A DNA stretch of 64,000 bases. Source: Saccharina japonica. Its lineage: Eukaryota; Sar; Phaeophyceae; Laminariales; Laminariaceae. The position numbers were made by a program, and so were the translations under genes. Positions 12,401 to 23,126 of the stretch are shown here, in pieces. The DNA lies in contig MEHQ01000842.1 in assembly GCA_008828725.1 (NCBI GenBank), forward strand, positions 45,233 to 109,232, read 5' to 3'. Position 1 is the first letter of the stretch. The number at the start of each line of letters is the position of its first letter. Under the pieces are notes generated by a model that made no database searches, had not been told where the DNA came from, and was given only the letters and a program-made list of their open reading frames with translations.

Positions 12401-15400
12401 CCAAACGTGCGTATTGCCGAATAGGATGTACCCCGGCCACCGCGGTTGCGTGCGACGTGAATGAATCTTGTGCTGCTGGGGCGGTCGGCTACACCGGCGG
12501 TGTTGTTGTCGGTAAGATAGACTTGCCTGAATCATCAAGGGAACCCGCCGCTACTATGGACCCGACGTATGCACCACCTGGTAAACTGCATGATGAGTTA
12601 AGCATATCGTGGTCGGCTGTGCTCAGACGGCCAACGGTATCTGGTAGGGCCGTTAGCAAGCGAGACCTTCACGCACGCTACGCCGCCCCACGTAAGCCGC
12701 CCCATGTAAGCGTTGTGGAACGTGGGGATGACATTTCACCGCTGACAAAGGTGCAATAAGTCCGGTTGGGCACCAACCACCGGTCGAAGCGTTATAACGC
12801 TACCTGTATCAGTTGTACAACGTACGCACATAAAATGAGTGCTCCAACCACGATTTTAAGAGTGTTAGGGTATGTGAGTCCTCCTGTCCGTCCTGTTCGA
12901 GTATTCGTGAATCGTGCGAACACGCCCCAGTCATGTTTTGGATCCACTGTTAATGATACTGTGAGGCCCTACAGTGGATACGTAGCCGCCCGTGTATGCG
13001 TGCGGAGCCAAACTTACGTCCTTGGCATAAGAATGACGATATGCACATTCCACGTTCGAAACCCATATAATAGGGGGCAAGCATTCTTCACTCACAAAGC
13101 TACGTACTGTAGGTTCTGCAGGAAGTACGCGTGTAACCTACCTTCCGTACTGAATTGGTGTGATGGGCCGGGCCGCGATGCTGTCATAGTTACTTACCCA
13201 ATCACGGCGGGAGAACAGAAATATTGTAGTTATACCATCGAGTATACATGGAGTGCACGCGGTGCACCGTTGTAAACTGAATCGAACCTCTGGAGCCGTA
13301 TGGAATACACCAAACAAAGCAATGCCTGGGGGATCTACCTTTAAAACCAGATGGGTACACAACAATCTCGAAGGCCGAGGGCGCTTAAATTGCAAAATAC
13401 TTCGTTTTGTCCACACCCGTGACACCTGTCTTCAGCTACCACTCCCCCCGCAGTCTCTCCTGACCACAATTTGACCGCAAGCAACACCTGCATTGTTGAC
13501 GTTACCGCTTTTTCCAGCGCCTTCCTCATTCGGATATATACCCGTCTTGGCTGTTAAAGCTCAATGCAATGGCCAAACACCCCGCCCACTTTGTTTAGAG
13601 TCTGCTACATCCTAAAATGCTGATTTGGCTCATATTGTTTTGCAGCCATGGACTTGACTCCTGGTCGGAATATAGGGATTTCGGGGTCTTAATGCACACT
13701 AATGTCTGTTCCGTATGCCAGTAAAGCAGCGGTCTGGGCCGCCTGACACACAGCGACCAACTCCTCACATGCCATGAACTCGTTGTCGATATGTTTTGCT
13801 CGCTGTTAGTATTTACGACCCTTTCGGTTCTGTAGGCAGCCTTCACACCACGAAAACGTTATGCAGTACGCAGTAACCGTATACATGTCGAACGCAAAAT
13901 AATTATGGTTAGACGGCAGACGCATCGACTGCACCCTGTCCATCCCCTCTTTACTCTAAGCCTGCGTCCGTTTTCCCATCGCGTTAGGCTCATATTACTG
14001 ACGTATACGGAGTGCTGCAGGTGTCAATTGACGAATCACTAACGAACAGATACGTCGAGTACTAATAAATGTTCTCACGCACTATCCCCTGCACTTCCAG
14101 CGGCCGTCCCCGCCGGATTAACGACGGGTATTTCTTTTAATTCTGCTTGTGGATTTCGCGTAGGTTGCATGGAAGACAGTGACTGCGCCACGGACAGTGG
14201 AGAGGTATGCTGCCCATTGACAAACGTTTGCGAAACTCCCAACGTCGTCGACGCCGGTGCTTGCGGTGAGCCATAATCATTTGAACGTATCCTGCTTACG
14301 TACCAGATGTATGTCAGGCCGATATATGATGTTTTCGCTCCGAGGATGTGTGCTCTAGACACTTCACACTTTGACATTTCACATCTGATTTTAGTAGCAT
14401 AGACCACAACCGATACGTGTGACAGGGTTGAACGGTTTCAAAGCTGGTGAGGATGGTGACTCGTGCGTGATCTACGTCTAAAAACACAAAAAAAACAGTG
14501 ACACATGGAAAGCGATAATACGGTATGAGCTTGAACGGTGTGGAGATTGTTTGTCGATACACAATACAAGCCTTAGCATGTAAACTATACAGGAAATCGT
14601 TTACATGCCCCGATTCGTGATTTCTCCACACCCTCTCGTCCCTCCAAGGTGACCCGCACATGACTGGATTCCGTAGACAAAAGTTCGACTTCACGGGTGT
14701 AGATGGCGGATGGTATGCAGTCGTCTCGGACCTGCCGAACATGCACCTCAACATGCGCGTTACCTCTCCCGTCCCAGCCGTCCCCGAGATCACCTACATT
14801 ACCGGTATAGCCATCGTTACCATGGACGCTAACGACCTCGACCACACGATCGTCATCTCCGTTGCTGATCGGCACAACCTGGAGAGCGCCTGCCCTGTCG
14901 AAACGTCCCCATGCCTTGCCGATGGGGCACTGCACGTGGTAGTCAACGGGAAAGAGGTTATCACTTCGCCCGGCTTGGTCACGGTGGCCCCAGGTGTTGC
15001 GATCGCTGCTGTCAACCTTCCCGGGGCTTGTCGCAGTTTTGGGTTCGAGAAATACTGGGAGCGGAAGGAGCTCGAACGTCAGGCTCGACACGGTCGAAGG
15101 CTCAGTTCGACTGCTACTTTGCAGGACATGTCCGACTGGATTCTCTCGGATCCTACGGCTACCAACAGAGTGGAATGTGCCGATTATGTGGCCAGCGTTT
15201 CGACGGTTGGTGAGGTCGGCCTGTTTTCCCTACAAAGCGAGCATGATTCCTTCCAAATCATGACGCCTGCAGCCACCATTCGATTGAGCCACGGTCGGCT
15301 ACACCAGCTCCCCATGCGCGATCCCACCGACCAGTTCGACCTCCCGGACCACATGACCTGGCAAATGAACATGGCTTTCGACCACTCCAACGTGGGCCTC

Positions 15401-15503
15401 GATGCAACCGGAATCCTAGGCGAGACGCTAGTGCCTACTGTCGACAACAACGGTGCCCCCATCATGCAAGGAATGGACGCTGTCCGCGGGCGGCAGGAAG
15501 ACT
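338..15503 (+). CDS. Partial multi-exon gene: LRR array, Cys-rich exons, GDPH (VWD/root-cap-like) domain
   Basis: This is my gene model joining fifteen exons that are listed separately. Ten exons each encode one LRR with the pattern LxxNxLxxIxxGxFxxLxxLxxL. Nine are exactly 72 bp and one is 81 bp. All begin with the third base and end with the first two bases of a split Leu codon (phase 2). They are followed by a probable LRR C-cap, small Cys-rich phase-1 exons and an 855-bp exon with a GDPH domain. The organisation matches what is known for brown-algal LRR genes, where one exon equals one repeat. A secreted or cell-surface recognition or adhesion role is inference; no signal peptide, kinase, ROCO or membrane segment was found. 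The 5' end lies before the window and the 3' end was not located. One LRR exon contains an in-frame stop, so the locus may be a pseudogene, skip that exon, or comprise more than one transcript. Confidence 0.6.
977..1048 (+). CDS. LRR exon 2
   Basis: A 72-bp exon between tttag and gtgagt, phase 2 at both ends. It begins ILAYNQLPMVPAGLF and ends NLPSLDEL. It is paralogous to the exon at 2597, and the similarity extends into the flanking introns. Confidence 0.75.
1346..1417 (+). CDS. LRR exon 3
   Basis: A 72-bp exon between accag and gtgagt, phase 2. It begins NLHGNCIKTIAFGAF and ends GLENLQVL. The last Leu codon is split TT|G. It is paralogous to the exon at 2966, which carries a stop where this one has the Val codon GTC. 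Confidence 0.75.
1930..2001 (+). CDS. LRR exon 4 (duplicate of exon 1)
   Basis: A 72-bp exon between taacag and gtaagt, phase 2. It begins DLDTNELATIEIGVF. Its protein differs from exon 1 at only a few positions, all between the first Leu and the Asn, a solvent-exposed stretch in LRRs. Confidence 0.75.
2597..2668 (+). CDS. LRR exon 5 (duplicate of exon 2)
   Basis: A 72-bp exon between cttag and gtgagt, phase 2. It begins NLGYNEITTVPDGLF and ends NLPSLEEL. It keeps the framework of exon 2 but differs at several variable positions. Confidence 0.75.
2966..3037 (+). CDS. LRR exon 6 (duplicate of exon 3), with in-frame stop
   Basis: A 72-bp exon between aacag and gtgagc, phase 2. It begins IFSSNDIETIAVGAF and ends ETLQ, then TAG at 3033-3035, then the split Leu. 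The splice sites look intact. The stop would truncate the protein unless the exon is skipped, and skipping keeps the frame because the exon is 72 bp. It is a decaying repeat or a sign that the gene is dead. Confidence 0.65.
3864..3935 (+). CDS. LRR exon 7
   Basis: A 72-bp exon between aacag and gtgagt, phase 2. It begins YLDDNVIATIEAGTC and ends GLGALAHL. The usual Phe of GxF is Cys here. No close duplicate was seen in the window. Confidence 0.7.
3936..7099. other. Long non-coding stretch between LRR exons 7 and 8
   Basis: No LRR-like or other recognisable exon was found on either strand. The open frames here are short, mutually overlapping and lack domain motifs. It is best read as one long intron, perhaps with decayed repeats. 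Confidence 0.5.
7100..7171 (+). CDS. LRR exon 8
   Basis: A 72-bp exon between gatcag and gtgagt, phase 2. It begins YLNGNILEAIPGNLF and ends ELESLDQL, a canonical repeat. The intron before it is about 3.2 kb, much longer than those of the duplicated cassettes. Confidence 0.75.
7842..7913 (+). CDS. LRR exon 9
   Basis: A 72-bp exon between tggcag and gtgagt, phase 2. It begins SLSDNLLSSLPVDAF and ends GLSVLENL. The first base T joined to a preceding CT still gives Leu, so the split codon is conserved. Confidence 0.72.
9267..9347 (+). CDS. LRR exon 10, with three extra residues
   Basis: An 81-bp exon between cttcag and gtgagt, phase 2. It begins KLDNNALTTLPAGIF and ends EDLSLDASLNEL. Nine extra bases lie in the C-terminal half of the repeat, giving 27 residues instead of 24 while keeping the frame. 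The LTTLPAGIF stretch is typical of brown-algal LRR proteins as I know them. Confidence 0.7.
10719..10760 (+). CDS. Probable LRR C-terminal cap exon
   Basis: Encodes DLQGNSGLQCVPT, the kind of Gly-Asn/Cys motif that closes an LRR array, then the donor gtaagc. Read in the frame of the preceding repeats the exon would start at 10719, but the two bases before it are CG, not AG. The nearest AG (10727-10728) would give the wrong frame. Either the acceptor has decayed, another exon intervenes, or the true start differs. Confidence 0.4.
11990..12036 (+). CDS. Short linker exon after LRR cap
   Basis: A 47-bp candidate between ccacag and gtaagt encoding SAEDLLLPDTAGTEC. It enters in phase 2, matching the end of the cap exon, and leaves in phase 1, matching the exons that follow. 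Phase consistency and splice sites are the only evidence. Confidence 0.4.
12425..12511 (+). CDS. Cys-containing phase-1 exon
   Basis: An 87-bp candidate between aatag and gtaaga, phase 1 at both ends. It encodes GCTPATAVACDVNESCAAG followed by a Gly/Val-rich tail, with three Cys in 29 residues. The symmetric phase means it can be included or skipped without a frame change. Confidence 0.45.
14101..14265 (+). CDS. Cys-rich extracellular-type exon
   Basis: A 165-bp exon between ttccag and gtgagc, phase 1 at both ends. It carries seven Cys residues in a spacing such as CGFRVGCMEDSDCATDSG, then EVCCPLTNVCETP, recalling small disulphide-bonded secreted modules (WAP-like spacing). Its final G joins GT of the next exon to complete the Gly of GDPH, which supports the junction. 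No family is assigned with certainty. Confidence 0.55.
14649..15503 (+). CDS. Large exon with GDPH domain (VWD/root-cap-like)
   Basis: An 855-bp open exon between ctccaag and gtgagt, phase 1 at both ends, about 284 residues. It opens with GDPHMTGF and KFDFTG, then WYAVVSDLPNMHLNMRV. GDPH followed by an F-x-F core is the start signature of von Willebrand type D and plant root-cap/LEA-type secreted domains. Near the end, FDHSNVGLDATGILGETLVP resembles the closing G-[VI]-L-G-[EQ]-T motif of root-cap proteins. Scattered Cys and no membrane segment point to an extracellular domain. Codon use is even and GC-rich compared with the flanks, as expected for real coding sequence. Downstream exons were not found. 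Confidence 0.75.
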
Positions 15504-18500
15504 GTGAGTAAGCTGGACGAACGACGAAAGCAATACAGGTCCAAAGGACGGAACTTGTGATAGCACAGGCAGAGTAGACGGCACCCACCTGGCAACAGGC
15601 CGTAATCGAACTCTGACGTTTCCCGGGTAATACATTTCGTGAATTTCGTTCTCTCTCTATCTCTCTCTCTCTCTCTCGCTCTCTATCTCTCTCTCTCTCT
15701 CGCTCTCTCTCTATTTCTCTCTCTCTCGACGGAGTACATTTACGTATACGATTGTTTTGATTTGCAAAACAACAGAGATCGAGCATAATGCCTGATTCCG
15801 TTTCGGGAAACATTGTGCACTATTTGTGTTTCAAGACTGACGACCGTCGCTGTTTAGGTTTGCCCTCTATCATCTCAAGCAGACGCAGATCGTATGCACG
15901 ACTAACTTCAAACAAGGGGAGCGAACCTCTGGTAGAGGCGGGCAAGAGTTTTCCCTATGATAACCTCCGAGCTGTGTACATGTTTATTACCACCGTAGCT
16001 TGTTTTGAATGTGGACATACGTCGAAGAGGTGTGCTTTATCGTTTTGTCTACTACTACCGTCATAGAATGTCTGCGGTCGACCAAGAAATATATCACATC
16101 GTTTCCAACACAAACACATAATTATTTTATCTCGCACAAATTGTCTGTTGTGATGTTTAAACAAAGTACACCATAAACGTACGCTCAATCCTGCACTGGT
16201 ACTATATTCCGATTGTTCGTGAAACGAGGTATCAATACTGGTGCTATTGATAGTGAAGTTGCGGGGAGACAATAGTTTCGCTACACGTTTCCCACACTGG
16301 ACTGCCCGGGTTATTGCTTGTCTCTTTTGAACGTCGGAGGGAAAATACAAACAACAGGACATTCCCTCGGTTCCTCGGAATCGCGTATGCTGTCTCATGC
16401 AAAGGATGCCACCGCTCGATTTATAACGCATCCCGTGGAAGGCATCATTCCTCTCTATATTGTATAAATGACCGGTGAAGCCTCTCCATTGCAAAACTAC
16501 CGATTAGTAGTACTCGACTTCGGTATGCGACGCATGCTACGGTACAGGTAGCCCTTTATGGCTGAATCGTTTTCTGAACGATCGGGCTGCTTAACCCAAA
16601 TTCGCCGGACTTTCATTTTTTTTACGAATAATGTTTCGGAGTATACTTCGGCCATGATATTTTGCATCCGGCAGCACCTATTTTCACCCAAATAATGTTT
16701 TCGGTGAGGTATGACGCTCCTTAAGTGAGGATCTCAGAAAAAAACATGGTGCACCTCTTTCGTAGCATGCGTCATGCCTCCCTGGACTATTGTTTGTTTC
16801 AATATTCCATATTTCCTTATTTTTGTTTTTCTTTGTATTTTGTTTCATGTATATCTCTTTTGTTCCTGCTTCGTAGTGCTTTCGCGCCTTTCAGTTTTTT
16901 TTTTGCTTTCAAGGATGCGCGTGCATATAGATATCTGGCTCTCCCTGCTGACGGACTATACCTTTTGATGTTTTGTTCTGGTTTTCTGTTTTGTTTTTGG
17001 TCGCCACTCCCCGGGTCTATCGATCCGGAAGTATGTGCAAGTCTGTGTACACGTTTGCGTGATTACATGTGCGTACTCTCCTGTGTGTGCGCACTGTATT
17101 GTCATGCTTTCTTGCCTTTCTCAGTTTTCGGCACCTCTAAGTTTTTCTCTATTTGCATCCTTTTTTGTTTTTTGTTTTTCCTTATTCCCGTCACTTCCTT
17201 TTCTCTCTTTAAATTTCCTTTCCTCTTTTTTTATTTCCGTTTCTATGTATATTGTTTGGATCGACTTAGCTTTCTCTTGACTGAGGTGTACGATGTGCAA
17301 CAGTTAGGATGTATGTCGCACCGCTTTGTACCTCGTATGTTGTGTATTATTTTCTCCCAGAGATATATTTCCCCCACAGACAGCTTGGAGACTGTCTTGT
17401 TTCCACGGACTTTCGTTTTCCTCGCGAGATAGCGTGCAAACAGGAACAGCATGATGCGTCAACTCAAACGGTTTTTGCTTTAGGACTCCCAGATAGAAAT
17501 ATTGGTCGGCTTCGAGAACAAATGTCTTCAACGTCGTGGTTCTGGTGAAATATTGAGCTTCGCAGGTGAATACGTCAGCTAATACGCCACCACCGCTACC
17601 GTGGTCTTGATATTAGGTATGCACCTGTAACGCCACACGCCACGCCTTCCCATTTAAACTGATTTCAAAACACTGTATTATTCTCCCTTCTCGTGACGTC
17701 GATGCCGTGTTCACTGACAGACCGCGTCAAGGACCCGCTGGGGGTCATCGTTTCCCAGGGCCAGCATCACGAGTAGATCATCTGCGAGGGCGATTCAACT
17801 CCACTGGGTACACTGTGCCACTTAGCGGACCCCTCTAACGATTGTCAATCGACTTTAGCCATTTATATCAGAGTATGTTGTTGGTTTCTCGCGCCCAAGT
17901 GAGGTTTGCCGAGGTATCGCCAAGCATCAACCGAGGTATCGTGCGCGCGCCTGTCCGCCCGTGCTATACCTACTATCAATGGGAGCGTGTTATGGGTAAT
18001 ATGTACTCGCTACACAAGAGAACCCTAAACAGGTAGTACGCGCTCGTTGTATACGAGGCGTAAATTCAAGGTTCGGATGTGTGCCGGCATTTGCAGCAGC
18101 TTATTCTCGAAGGCGACGCACCTTGTCATGTATCGATATTGTCGAGAATGTCGGTAGGAATCTACTGGGCACGGTTGACCGTAAAGCAAACGCCTGCAAA
18201 ATGAACAGTGATGCTATCGTAAGCTTCGTAAGTTTGGGGCGAACCGTCTGGGTATTAAACGAGGGCCTGATCGACGAAAAACACCCCATTTGTTGGTAGT
18301 CCTATTCTGGTTTGACACTGGTACATTACTATATATTTTACTTTGTCCACCCAGTTGAGTGCACAACCTTCGTCAGGTGGGGTATAGAGCGCCTCCAGTG
18401 AGGAAACTCATAAGCTGTGTTGTGCACCCGGGAAAACCATAATCGATATCGGGTTTCCAACCGCTTTTTTATCGGCGTCGAAACGAGGTCGGGCGTTCCT

Positions 18501-21340
18501 TGTGGTGGAAGTGACACGTATCAGGAGACGTACGCGGGGAAATACCAGTCAAAGAAGTGGGCGCCGTTTGAGAAACATAATGTGTTTGATAAGCTATGGT
18601 CGATGTTGGGCTACATGTTTGCCTGGGGCAAAAACCTCGTGTGAACAAAGGCGGTGGACTACAATGCGGTAGCGAAGGGCACGAGGGCGATAGAAGGTAA
18701 CGGGAAGAGGGCTACCAGAGCAAGTAGGCGGAGTGACCTACCAGGATAAACTGCTCTCCTGGACTATTGATACGTAGCCAAGCACCGGAGAAGAAGCACT
18801 CCACCAGTAAAGGGGGACTCCCTTAATTTTGCAGATTGAGGTTCTTTGGAAGCGGTGGTACACACGGTGCAATTGGGTCCGGATGATGGACTGTAAGTCA
18901 ACCAATCGCAGCCCGTCACTCTATTCTCTTGGTAGTGCGCTGCGACAGTCGATGACCTCGAAAACCACCTGAGAAGTAAACTCTCCTTCTGGGTACCACG
19001 TCGGGTGAAATCCCTCCTCTGGTTTGGTCAACATGCCACACTAGCTGCCGCCGCTTCTTCACAGAGTTTCGGTCTTCTTCCGAGAATTGCTATCGGACCT
19101 GAAATGCAGGGATGTTGCCGATACAACAGCAAGTTTTGGTTGAAGGTGCCGTTACGAACTCGAATACTACTCGCGTCAAGGGTATTTCTATGGAGGTTGA
19201 CGCGAACCTTGAGCAGTCCGAGAAGGATGAGCCACTTTTTCACGAGAGGTTTTGGTCGTTGGTAGTGGACGTGATGATGCTGGCCCCCAGCCTCGTCCGG
19301 CGGGCATCGCCAACGCGGTTCGAGTCATTGCGACGTATCCTGCACCGCCAAAGACATTCGGATGGCAGGAAGCACGGCACATTTTGCATGAAGTAATGGT
19401 CTACAGGCAGTCAATATGGTTAATATCAGAGGGGTGGGGTAGTGTAATTTGAATTGGAGTTACACGTGGGTGTGGACTTTACAAGTGTCTGTGGTGAAGT
19501 GGGCAAGTGCGCTGGAGCCTGTGTAGCGTGTTCGTCTCGGACGTTGGCACGCGTTAGGTACTATCCAAAGGAACCAGATATCGTGCCGAGGGCCACGGGT
19601 ATTCGCGAGCCACTTTCATGTGTTGTGTCTGGAGTATGTTCTTGCGGATCGCGAATTGGAGGATTCCATGGCAAGTTATATATCGGGAGGTTGGAATATT
19701 TTCGGAGTAACACTATTATTACTACTTTTCTAACAGCAGGCACATTTTCGTCCGTCGTCACATCCTTTAGGAGCGTGTTCCTCATCGAGAGGAGTGGGTT
19801 GACTATTTAACATTGTGGTGATGTGAGGATTTTATCACCAGGCTATTCCACGAGATGGCATTTCGTAGCACGGCAACATTGGCATGACGACGTTGTGGTG
19901 ATGTGGGTAAGTTTTGTCCCACCCCGTTTATGTAAGGGTCTGTTATATATGGTCGGTGGAATAGGCGTGTGGTTGATTAATTGGAGAATGTGTGTAAAAC
20001 TACCACACCCGTGCATGCAGTAACTTTCCTATTTCGGGCATCCGTAGGGTATGGTGACGGCCTTGATGAGTAGGACACGTTGGCCGTTTGATGAATTGGG
20101 CGCAAACGTTCAGCGGAACCTATCACTGCTATCCGTGGAGCTTACTAGTTTGAAACGCAGAAAACTTGTTTGTCTTGGCAGAGCAGCGTGGAGATTGTCT
20201 GCCAAGCCTGCTGCAATTATCAAGTTTGGGTTGTTGTAGTCGATGACGACCTGTGCTTAAAGTCTCATAGGGTACTGGTGAACAACATGAGCGATGGCAT
20301 TGGGCTTGCAACTCTACCTAGGCCGATGGCATAATTGACTGTCTTTGGTTTTTTCTTTCCCGTAGTTTTGTGTCTCGCTATACCTTAGGAGATATTTATG
20401 GATATTGGGTTTTAGAGATTCGATGTTTTGTCGGCCGTTTTGCCCTGACCATGATTGAGAGTGGGATTTATCAAGCATAGGCCCCACAATAGCGACAGTG
20501 TTGAGCAGCGAACTCTCTATATGCAGACGGTATATTAGTTGAGCTTGAAGTTTTCCCAGCGTGTGAATTTGGTCCGATTGTTCCCTTCCCGTGATTATGC
20601 GAAAGGTGGAGACGTATTTTATACTGATATTGAGCGACCCCGTTTTGGGATTGGCGTTTTACCCTGGCCAAACTTTCGGATAAGAGGTTGGGGTTTGTCG
20701 TTTTACCTTACAGAATGTGACAGAATGTTAAGGAACTATCGACGCTCCTACCGAGTGTACGTCTTGTCTAAAAGGCATCGTTCAATACTGAAACACGGCA
20801 TCTATTACACAACGTTATAACCTGTTTAATCACGTCAAGACTTCGATGTGGACGCAATGGCGTAGCGGTGCATGGGCAGGTTTTCTGAGGCTCGTCTCTT
20901 TAGGAGCTCCGTGTATCGCCTGAAACCGAATTTAACAGTGTACGACGAACCCCATGGGAAATACCTTGGTATAGGTTTGCATTAAAAACGGCTGTTAAAA
21001 CAAGTGTTCGACGGAACGTTTTACAGTAATATAACTTCTCGAGCCCTCGCTTTGGTAACAGTACCTATATTGTCTGTCATGTTATCCAAATTGAGGTTGG
21101 GTGTCTGGAAGGTGCCTCCACGCTACTTGTTTACTGGTAGTCAATTCGAAGGCATTGCTATGTTCGGGAAATACCATGGCACAAGGTGACAGCCACTTTG
21201 GCCTCATGTTCGACGTGCATCGTACCGTGCGTTTGGCGACATATGTAACAGTTACGCCGCAGCTGCGCCCGTACGAACTCTTGCTTATTACAGTTGTGCA
21301 CGATACTAAATGGAAAAATAAATTACGGCCGCAATTATAA
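15504..21340. other. Region without a recognised gene
   Basis: A CT microsatellite (15650-15728) lies at the start. T-rich DNA at 16.7-17.3 kb gives a hydrophobic but compositionally trivial open frame. Short open frames at 18.0-21.2 kb (for example 19454-19810 and 20539-20820, + strand) have no motif I can place. Downstream exons of the GDPH gene may be here, but none was identifiable. Confidence 0.5.
15650..15728. repeat. (CT)n microsatellite
   Basis: About 80 bp of almost pure CT dinucleotides with occasional CGCT and TATCT interruptions, just downstream of the GDPH exon donor. Confidence 0.95.
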
Positions 21341-21349
21341 TGCTGATTA

Positions 21350-22035
21350 GGTCCGCCGTGGAGACAGCTCCTGTTTATCTGGCGGGGAATGCAATACGAA
21401 AACATGTCGATGGAGGCGCGCTCGCTGTGGAGACAGCGCGCAATACCGCTCGAGGGGGGGAAGATCGACCCGCCACCTCCTTCGCGACCCGGGTGGAAAC
21501 GCACGATGAAAACATATAGGTACGTGCACTCGCGAAGAGGAAATACAAATAGACGAAGACTGTATGGCCAGTGGTAGTCTACCTTTCTCTTTATATTGTT
21601 TTTCTTATTTATGCACAAGCCGCTCGCTGTGAAGACAGCGGGGCGGGGCAGGTGCGCTGTGAATGACTGTATGCGATACTGCTCGAGGGGGGGTTGTCTC
21701 CCCCCGGCTTTATCTGGAAGGGAATGCAAGGTTAAAATATATCGACGCATATTTGCCTAGGAGTTTCTTGCTGTGGAGACAGCGAGGAGCAGGTACGTTG
21801 TAACCACAGCTGGCACCACTGCTCGAGGGGGGCCGCGATTCTCCCTTCCTTCTCGAACAGGGAAAAAAACACGATGGAAACATATAGCTGCGACCACCTG
21901 CGCGGAGGAAATACAGATATCAAGAGGGGATAGACAGGGGTAGCCTACCTCTATGATTGTTTTTTCCCCTACTTTTGCACGAGCCGCTCGCTGTAGGGAA
22001 AGCGGGGGGGGGGGCATGCTCGCCGCGAAATACAA
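21350..22035. repeat. Degenerate GC-rich tandem repeats
   Basis: Three to four diverged units about 200-350 bases apart share gctcgctgtggagacagcg, then ctgctcgagggggg, and in two of them acgatggaaacatatag followed by a gaggaaatacag-like stretch. Copies lie near 21415, 21630, 21770 and 21985. No coding function is apparent. Confidence 0.7.
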
Positions 22036-22165
22036 TGCGCGCTAATTCTGACCACAGAAGACCAACCCAGGCCACCCCTCGCCGGTGATAAAAATATAAC
22101 AACAAAGTATAATAGAACAAAGAAAATTAAATTAAATATAATACATAAATATAGAACATCACAAC

Positions 22166-22270
22166 CTTATGGAGACAGCCCTGTGGGCTGTGGATACTTT
22201 GGTGGCTGTTTCACGTTGCTGCTCCTGCTTCCAATGTCATATATGGGGCAACACGGTGTACTTGAGGTTG
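22166..22270. repeat. Dispersed repeat (agacagccctgtgggctgtg family), copy 1
   Basis: Shares the core ggagacagccctgtgggctg and a following ggctgtttcacgttgctg stretch with copies near 25105, 25350 and 25795. The core is a short palindrome (cagcc...ggctg). Confidence 0.55.
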
Positions 22271-23034
22271 CATGCGGTGTGAATCGGTCAGGAGTAACGT
22301 ACCTGATGTGTATTCATGTGTAGTTTCCGTTTTTATCACTATTTTGTTTTTTTTCAATCCTCCGGCGGATGGGTAAAAATAAAGATTACGCCCTCCACAC
22401 TTCCACGTCTCACTGCGTGTCGTGTGTCAATTCACCCCATGCCTCCTCGGAAGAATCAGCCCTTGCTGCCTACTACACCGGAGACTTAAGCATATTGACC
22501 CGACCTGACCCCCGAAGGGGCCCGGTGCGGTGGGGATAGCCCCCCGAAGAGTAAACTCTCCGGGTAGTGTGGAACTTGCCGAAGCTCATCCACCAACAAC
22601 AACCCAGGCCAAGAAGCCTTCCCGCCAGACTAAAATCCGTTACGATCCACCCTACCCGTTTGGGCGTTGGTCCTCATTCATGTCTGGAAATTATACAAAC
22701 ACGCGAGGGAAGTAGGCACGCGCCACCCCGGCATCGGAGACAGACCCATGTAGGCAAAAAGATAGTATAGCTGTCGCTAGGAACTCGCGCAGTAGGATAT
22801 TAGTAACTGTCGTCAACTTGTGTGCATTGGTGGGGAAAAGTACAGGAAAAAACGTCGACGACGTGCCCCGAGAACCCCCGCTGCCCACGCACATGATGGC
22901 GCAGGCTATGGCTATGAGGATCTGCTCCACTTCTTGCGTGAGGACCGTAGGGAAAAAAAAAAGTCGTCTACTATAGAAGTACAGAAAAAGTGGAGGTAAC
23001 CACAACTTGTACGTGTAGAGTAACAGGTGGTACA

Positions 23035-23096
23035 ACATCTTCTCAACACAAGAGTCAGGGGTTCGAGACCCGTGTATCACTCCGAACTTCTTTTTA
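23035..23096 (+). other. tRNA-like / SINE-like fragment
   Basis: Contains ggggttcgagacccgtgta, matching the T-arm/B-box consensus GGTTCGANNCC, with plausible D-arm and anticodon-arm remnants upstream. No complementary 5' acceptor strand is seen, so it is more likely a tRNA-derived SINE or pseudo-tRNA than a functional tRNA gene. Confidence 0.35.
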
Positions 23097-23126
23097 TGTA
23101 AGAAAAAAACAAAAAACGTACGTATA

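Noticed and set aside
16725-17432. 235-codon hydrophobic frame (+)
   Set aside because: It lies in a T-rich tract where Phe, Leu and Ser codons arise by composition; another frame is open as well, and there is no domain or splice context.
17700-17860. Minus-strand ALADDLLV stretch resembling a reverse-transcriptase YADD motif
   Set aside because: Only a few residues match and no neighbouring motifs of the family were found, so it may be chance.
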